Shown here: piece by piece, positions 7,401 through 10,294 of the stretch
Layout: every line of letters begins with the position of its first letter
How positions within the stretch are numbered: the stretch's first letter is position 1
Source of the DNA: Thermoflexia bacterium
Lineage (GTDB): Bacteria > Chloroflexota > Anaerolineae > B4-G1 > SLSP01
DNA length: 10,294 nucleotides
Direction: 5' to 3'
NCBI GenBank assembly: GCA_030605705.1
Contig: JAUWHU010000415.1
Location: forward strand, 1 to 10,294
The notes under the pieces: model-generated
The model's database searches: none
What the model was told of the DNA's origin: nothing
The model's input: only the letters and a program-made list of their open reading frames with translations
Made by a program: the position numbers and the translations under genes

Positions 7401-8605
7401 TGTTGCCGGGCGGCTGCTTGCAAATTAGCGGTCTTCCGCAGAGGGAAATGGAAGCCCTGAGCGTCTTTTATAGACCCAAAGTACTCGTATCCCCGCTGCC
7501 GGGTGATGGTGGCTCCATCCGCCTTCGCCAGCATGATATCGGCGGCCTCACAGGGAGTCAGGTCGAAAAGCGCTTCCAACAAACGATCCAGCACCGCCTC
7601 CAGATCCAGCGTGGCCGTCAGCGTGGCTCCGACTTGCTGGATGGTTTCGGCCAGCGCGCGCGCCTGTTTCTCGGCCAACAACAAGCGGGTGTTGTGCAAG
7701 GCGATCGTGGCCAGCGCGGCAAAGTGGCGCAAGCCTTCTTCTTCCACCGGGTTGAAGGTTTGGCCGGGGTTGAAGCTGTCCACGGTCAGGTAGCCAAGCA
7801 GCTGCCCGGAGAAGAGCAGGGGGACCGCCAGCGTCTCCTCGATCTCCTCGGCCCGGCCATATTTTTGCAAAGCCTCCCTGACCTGCGGCGGGAACACCAC
7901 GCTGTCCTGTTGGCTAATCCGGTGCAGATGAACGCTCTCTCCGCGCCGCAATGCCGCTATGACAGGGAGATTACATGGCAGGCGCACGGTCTTCAAGCGG
8001 GCATCGTAACCTACAAAGCCACGAAAAGCAAAGTCTCCATCTTCCCATAGCAGCAAACTGCCGCCCTCGGCGTGCGGGATCAAGCGCACGGCTTCTTCCA
8101 CGATGCGCTGGAGGAGAGCATCCAGGTCAAACTCGGTAAGCAGAACGGGAGTAAGCTCCACCACCATCTGCAGCAGTCGTTCGCGCAGCGACTGCGCTTT
8201 CGTCTGTCCAAAACGCGCCATTGCAATAATTTCCTCGACACGTTCCGGCAAACAGCCGGTGTTCTCTGCGCTTACCGGGATCAGGTGTATGGCGTGCGCC
8301 GGGAGCCACTGCAGGGCCTCGATGTAAAACTCTTCGCTACCGATGATAATGAGGAGACAGCCAGGGCAGTGCTGATGAATGGCGCGCAGCAAAGTTTGTG
8401 CCTCTGCCGGCGGGAGGGGAGGCTGCACGAGCAACATATCCACCTCATGGGATTCCAGTGCCGCGAGAGCTTCTGGTAGGCTCTGGGCATGTTGCACGGC
8501 AATTCCGTCGTGCGCCTGCAGGGCGGTTAGCATCCCATCGTTGGGAGAACTTTCCGTCGCCACGAGAAGTAATTTTATCGCGCTTTTCACATCTTTCGTC
8601 GCCAT
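4409..8605 (-). CDS. Soluble multi-GAF sensor histidine kinase with degenerate receiver
   Basis: The 1398-residue protein has no membrane segment. Residues about 9-130 resemble a receiver domain without its signature residues: the acidic pair is replaced in VATES (15-19), the phospho-Asp is Q61 (DMLLVQPPLP), and the KP lysine is I109. Six tandem GAF-like domains follow, at about 143-305, 318-475, 490-640, 655-808, 820-977 and 990-1148, joined by helical linkers; the linkers after domains 1 and 2 are alike (ALHNTRLLLAEKQARALAE, ALHNAQLFQGERKARGLAE). The kinase core has the H-box FVQNVTHELRTP (H1175), N-box LWHLLDNATKFSEP (N1293), G1 DEGIGIS (1321-1327), F-box IFQRFYQVD and G2 GMGLGLSLVK (1351-1360), so it should be active. 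GAF domains may bind small ligands, nucleotides or chromophores; none is predictable here. No response regulator is adjacent. ATG at 8605 has only a modest AGGA 10 nt upstream. The next gene starts 23 nt after the stop. Confidence 0.9.
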   Translation of the reverse strand: MATKDVKSAIKLLLVATESSPNDGMLTALQAHDGIAVQHAQSLPEALAALESHEVDMLLVQPPLPPAEAQTLLRAIHQHCPGCLLIIIGSEEFYIEALQWLPAHAIHLIPVSAENTGCLPERVEEIIAMARFGQTKAQSLRERLLQMVVELTPVLLTEFDLDALLQRIVEEAVRLIPHAEGGSLLLWEDGDFAFRGFVGYDARLKTVRLPCNLPVIAALRRGESVHLHRISQQDSVVFPPQVREALQKYGRAEEIEETLAVPLLFSGQLLGYLTVDSFNPGQTFNPVEEEGLRHFAALATIALHNTRLLLAEKQARALAETIQQVGATLTATLDLEAVLDRLLEALFDLTPCEAADIMLAKADGATITRQRGYEYFGSIKDAQGFHFPLRKTANLQAAARQQAPLIIADTRTYDGWVTIPGTEWMRSHIAAPIFLDRELVGFLCAISAQAGKFSPEDGAVLAALAPLAAIALHNAQLFQGERKARGLAESLQKISARLTQTLDETEVTQIVVEQIPHLIPLDTLVISRIKENHQVISLYSLGLPPEEEQRLRAGVPLDTCPLWQEMLQTNTGLLIPDTAENPGWTRKEAGLHSSALLVPLQSWGSTLGFLTLTREQTDFYTPEHLETLQSLANLLVVALTNARRYKESLNRIADLEALRQMGMRTNMLQDPDAIIEVAVTQALTLTKASGVTFFRYDPRKESLLPVKSVGVSAAIQEYAIRPGDGACGKAWQKQKTIAVRDYAAWPEQSRHSGATSIRALIAIPVSWQAEHNGVLMVFHQDPERFFTPADISILQLLVQQGSAALYRANLFQALRRDHDRLVALADIDRQIIAAFDTSEETLRAILHHSINLLGLSKGMLALAHAGAEPDFIFYSEGLQNPDVVKKQVRENWDKERAVHVQNGPEGYVAVESFSSTSHAPPGLAQTEQAAAIITVPLWIRGRVTGILSLLADEPRVWEKEEIHLLHTLVGQAAIMLEKTQLTQDLQQRLVDTETLNRILRTTNSTLDLEYLLRYICREIRQLLRLPLAAVCLYHEGKLLTINEDVADGYPGIRQDFALVQASPILPQVLEKQTTLVFTDLHQDLPEIAPTLHRQMTRGLLTVPLVSRGKSIGILFIESPVPRTFQPQEIALVESIAAAISPALENARLHQETQRAFEELQRLDAMKSQFVQNVTHELRTPLSIVKGYVDLALDEDFGFNIAPELSQSLTAIQLYTNRLVELVESITALENVETGQMLLQPQPILPVLLRSVQAVRQKALRREIDILADLPAMLPQVNLDPQQLGLVLWHLLDNATKFSEPGGKIWLRAWVEDNEIRCQVQDEGIGISPDERERIFQRFYQVDGSIRRKYPGMGLGLSLVKEIVEKHGGRVWLTSDGPNRGATFTLALPIYHPEQEGVV

Positions 8606-8702
8606 TCAGCGTTTTCCTGGTAGAGATGGCTGGATGTAGCCTCAAGAGCTGCCATCCACAGTGAATAGTTAGGCTTTTCCTGCCCGCGGTAGAACTTTAC
8701 CT

Positions 8703-8711
8703 ATTTTAGCA
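8703..8711 (-). promoter_or_regulatory. Possible extended -10 promoter for the kinase operon
   Basis: On the minus strand TGC-TAAAAT (8711-8703) is a good extended -10 element. The sequence 17 bp upstream falls in the octamer repeat and is a poor -35. Transcription would start near 8696 with a leader of about 90 nt. Nothing better is visible before the kinase start. Confidence 0.35.
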
Positions 8712-8718
8712 CAGATTT

Positions 8719-8798
8719 GGCGAAAAGGCGAGAAGGCGAGAGGGCGAGAAAGCGAGAAAACGAGAAAGCAAGAGGACGAGAGGGCGAGAGGGCGAGAG
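8719..8798. repeat. Period-8 purine-rich microsatellite (10 units)
   Basis: Ten consecutive 8-bp units fit RRCRARAR, most commonly GGCGAGAG or GGCGAGAA. One strand is nearly all purine apart from a C in each unit. It ends 8 nt upstream of the extended -10 candidate of the kinase operon. Translation gives only a charged low-complexity string (EGERARKRENEKARG), so it is not coding. Confidence 0.8.
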
Positions 8799-8901
8799 GG
8801 CCGTGCCTGATGACAAGGCTTTTGATCCGCCAGACCAGCGCGGGGCTAAAAGAGCCAAGCCCTACCTTTGCCTTAAAACTGAAACGCTCCCATTTGAGGC
8901 A

Positions 8902-8988
8902 AGCTGTGGCTCGGTCACGTAGTTTGGGGCAGAAAGCCCCAATGAGACCCTCGGGCTAATTGCCCTTAGGGCAATGCCGGCCACAGCT
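8902..8988. repeat. Hairpin repeat element, copy 2, with 9-bp terminal inverted repeats
   Basis: The 87-bp unit is bounded by AGCTGTGGC (8902-8910) and GCCACAGCT (8980-8988). It contains the 44-bp block identical to 1414-1457, including the TTGGGGC-AGAAA-GCCCCAA hairpin, and a 29-bp segment (8950-8978) absent from copy 1. That segment holds the near-perfect palindrome ATTGCCCTTAGGGCAAT (8959-8975). The element begins 13 nt beyond the 3' end of rnpB, so its hairpins might act as a processing or termination signal, though no T-run follows them. No target-site duplication is evident. Confidence 0.8.
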
Positions 8989-9001
8989 AGAAGGTCGTGG
9001 T

Positions 9002-9396
9002 GAGCCTGAGTCAGCCGATAAGCCGGATTTTGTTCCTCATAGAGGCGGTGATCATCTATCTACGACGCCGGTCTCCCGGCATCTCCAGCAGCCTACCCGC
9101 AGGTTGCTCCCGTAGGAGGGGGAACGGGTCGCTCCCCGGCCCGAGGGCCTTCCCTGCTGCTTGGCCTTGCTCCCGGCGAGGGTTGCCTGGCCGCAACGGT
9201 TACCCGCTGCGCCGGTGGTCTCTTACACCACCTTTTCACCCTTACCCCGGCCCCGAGGGACCGGTGGCGGTCTGTTTCTGTGGCCCTGTCTGCGAGTCGC
9301 CCCGCCCGGGGGTTACCCGGCGCTGTACCCTGTGGAGTCCGGACTTTCCTCGGCCCGTGTTGCCACGGGACGCGATCACCTGTCCAACTCAGGCTC
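9002..9396 (-). ncRNA. rnpB: RNase P RNA, bacterial class A
   Basis: This is the catalytic RNA that removes 5' leaders from tRNA precursors. The minus strand shows the conserved regions in order: GAGGAAAGTCCGGACTCC (5' side of P4, CR I), CCACAGAAAC, GGTAAGGGTGAAAAGGTG, GGGAGCAAGGCCAAGCAG (CR II/III), GGGTAGGCTGCTGGAG, then AGATAGATGATCACC (CR V) and ACAAAATCCGGCTTATCGG near the 3' end. The ends are set by helix P1: GAGCCTGAGT (9396-9387) pairs perfectly with ACTCAGGCTC (9011-9002). The length of about 395 nt is typical of class A. A strong promoter lies just upstream, inside the end of the phosphoesterase gene. Frames read through this region are artefacts. Confidence 0.95.
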
Positions 9397-9402
9397 ATTC
9401 AC

Positions 9403-9430
9403 ATGTTACCATAGCCTGAAAATTGGTCAA
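9403..9430 (-). promoter_or_regulatory. rnpB promoter overlapping the end of the phosphoesterase gene
   Basis: On the minus strand TTGACC (9430-9425) and TAACAT (9408-9403) are separated by 16 bp, and the -10 lies 6 nt before the first base of helix P1 at 9396. This is the position expected if the mature 5' end is near the transcription start. The TGA stop of the phosphoesterase (9429-9427) is inside the -35 hexamer. Confidence 0.65.
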
Positions 9431-10294
9431 TAGGTAGCCGGCACACCGCTCACCGTCCAGAGGATGATCTCCGGCGGCGAGAGGAAACGCGCCCGTGGCG
9501 CGCCTAATCCCTCCATGCCCAATCCCCGGCTCACGTAAAGCGTGGTGTGACCCTGTTGGTAACGGCCCATCTCGTAACGCTTGCCCCATTGCGAGCTGGT
9601 GAACAGCGCGCCGTAAAGTGGGAGCCGCAGCTGCCCGCCGTGGGTGTGTCCGGCCAGGTACAGATTGATTCCCAGACGCGCGGCTTCCGGCATCAGATCG
9701 GGGCTGTGGTACAACAGCAGGCTGGGTATACCGGCGGGAACCTGACGTTTGAGGTGTTCCAGGGCTGCGCCGTCGCGCTCCAAATTCGTGCTGCAGCGCA
9801 CCCCCAGCAGCCAAAAGGTGACGTCGCGCCACGCGATGGGGAGAGCCTCGTCATCCAGCCAGCGGATGTCCAGACCCGCGAAGATACGGGGCACGAGCCG
9901 CGGCACATCCACGGGCGGGCTGCCGGTGATGGCGTAGACGCCCAACGGCGCATGCAGCCGGCCCAGCAACTTCCGCGTCTCCTTTTGTGCTCCCACGTCA
10001 TAAACGGAAGAGAGGTTCAGATAATCGCCGGTGAGAAGGATGAGATCAGGTTGCAGATTCTCCACCTGTTCCAGCAGGGCAGCTTCACGGGGGGAGAAGC
10101 GCTCGAAATGGAGATCGGAGATGTGGAGAATTCGCAAGGGGGCCTCCGCAGGCCAGCCGGGCAACCGCAGCTGCTGGCGGGTGACGGTCAGGCGAAATGG
10201 CTCGATCCAGGTGGCATAGATCGCTGCGACGCTGACGGCAATTTCCAGGAGAATGAGCAGGGGCAGCGTGAATAGCCGATCTCCCAGGAGCGCG
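9427..10294 (-). CDS. Membrane-anchored calcineurin-like metallophosphoesterase, 5' end missing
   Basis: The open frame continues from the TGA stop at 9427 through the right edge, giving 289 visible codons including the stop. A TTG at 10164 is not the start, because the sequence before it is typical for the family: a hydrophobic helix (LFTLPLLILLEIAVSVAAIY) and then TWIEPFRLTVTRQQLRLPGW. The phosphoesterase domain follows (numbers count visible residues): ILHISDLHF (D60, H62), LLTGDY (D90), LLYHSPDLMPEAARLGINLY (H196) and LAGHTHGGQ (H216, H218). This matches the YkuE-like group, anchored at the membrane with the active site outside; some members hydrolyse UDP-diacylglucosamine or other phosphoesters. 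The expected GNH[D/E] motif after GVYA is replaced by TGSPPVD, so the bridging-metal Asn and catalytic His are absent. The enzyme may be altered or inactive. Confidence 0.85.
   Translation of the reverse strand, partial: ALLGDRLFTLPLLILLEIAVSVAAIYATWIEPFRLTVTRQQLRLPGWPAEAPLRILHISDLHFERFSPREAALLEQVENLQPDLILLTGDYLNLSSVYDVGAQKETRKLLGRLHAPLGVYAITGSPPVDVPRLVPRIFAGLDIRWLDDEALPIAWRDVTFWLLGVRCSTNLERDGAALEHLKRQVPAGIPSLLLYHSPDLMPEAARLGINLYLAGHTHGGQLRLPLYGALFTSSQWGKRYEMGRYQQGHTTLYVSRGLGMEGLGAPRARFLSPPEIILWTVSGVPATY

Larger units (their letters stand above)
8606..9001. other. Intergenic region between rnpB and the kinase gene
   Basis: About 400 bp without a credible gene. It holds the hairpin repeat copy 2 (8902-8988), the octamer microsatellite (8719-8798) and a candidate kinase promoter near 8703-8711. 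The stretch 8799-8901 has only a weak inverted repeat, GGGCT (8843-8847) with AGCCC (8858-8862). GATGGC (8625-8630) and GCCATC (8651-8656) form a short inverted repeat in the kinase leader. No tRNA or recognised small RNA is visible. Confidence 0.6.

Noticed and set aside
7004..8050. Plus-strand open frame of 348 codons
   Set aside because: It lies fully antisense to the GAF-rich kinase gene and its product shows no family motif. High GC content leaves long open frames opposite real genes.
8717..8959. Plus-strand 80-codon frame rich in Arg/Glu/Lys
   Set aside because: It is a translation of the octamer microsatellite followed by hairpin repeat copy 2. Its end resembles that of the 1414-1617 frame only because both read the shared 44-bp repeat.
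8959..8975. Classical intrinsic terminator for rnpB
   Set aside because: The stem is good, but no T-run follows on the minus strand, so it is listed only as part of the repeat.
9161..9433. Open frames across the RNase P RNA
   Set aside because: The region is explained by rnpB; translations are by-products of the structured RNA sequence.
9427..10164. TTG at 10164 as start of the phosphoesterase
   Set aside because: The frame stays open to the window edge and encodes a membrane helix and a family-typical linker upstream, so the true start lies outside.
9547..10275. Plus-strand open frame of 242 codons
   Set aside because: It is antisense to the metallophosphoesterase, whose motifs are clear on the minus strand.

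Overview
The window looks like chromosomal DNA from a Chloroflexota-type bacterium, most likely an Anaerolineae relative. This is inferred from the high GC content, the very large soluble multi-GAF histidine kinase, the lipoprotein with a 'DDFS...W' beta-sandwich domain, and the repeat-rich intergenic regions; no marker gene fixes the taxon. Every gene that I accept, including the RNA gene, lies on the minus strand, so the window is transcribed from right to left.

In transcription order: (1) 10294-9427, a membrane-anchored metallophosphoesterase that runs off the right edge and lacks the usual GNH[D/E] motif; (2) 9396-9002, the RNase P RNA gene rnpB, whose promoter overlaps the end of the phosphoesterase gene; (3) 9001-8606, a gene-free stretch with a hairpin-rich repeat and a period-8 purine microsatellite; (4) 8605-3052, an apparent three-gene operon: a 1398-residue kinase with a degenerate receiver and six GAF domains, a secreted lipoprotein, and a six-helix membrane protein (23-nt gap, then ATGA overlap); (5) 2966-1648, a two-gene unit: an 86-residue protein resembling the N-terminal domain of the trypsin-fold serine peptidase encoded just after it; (6) 1395-649, a SpoU/TrmH-family rRNA 2'-O-methyltransferase (RlmB-like), with a second copy of the hairpin repeat in its leader; (7) 353-1, the start of an SPFH/prohibitin-like membrane protein that runs off the left edge.

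Much of the intergenic DNA is built from repeats: a 44-bp perfect direct repeat shared by two loci 7.5 kb apart, a 219-bp composite with 23-bp direct repeats at its ends and a 27-bp inverted repeat inside, CATTTGT heptads that enter a coding sequence, and an octamer microsatellite. I find no CRISPR array, tRNA, transposase or phage gene. The least ordinary features are the separate pro-domain-like gene beside the peptidase, the kinase/lipoprotein/membrane-protein operon, and the paired hairpin elements. None of these is proven to be a new system.
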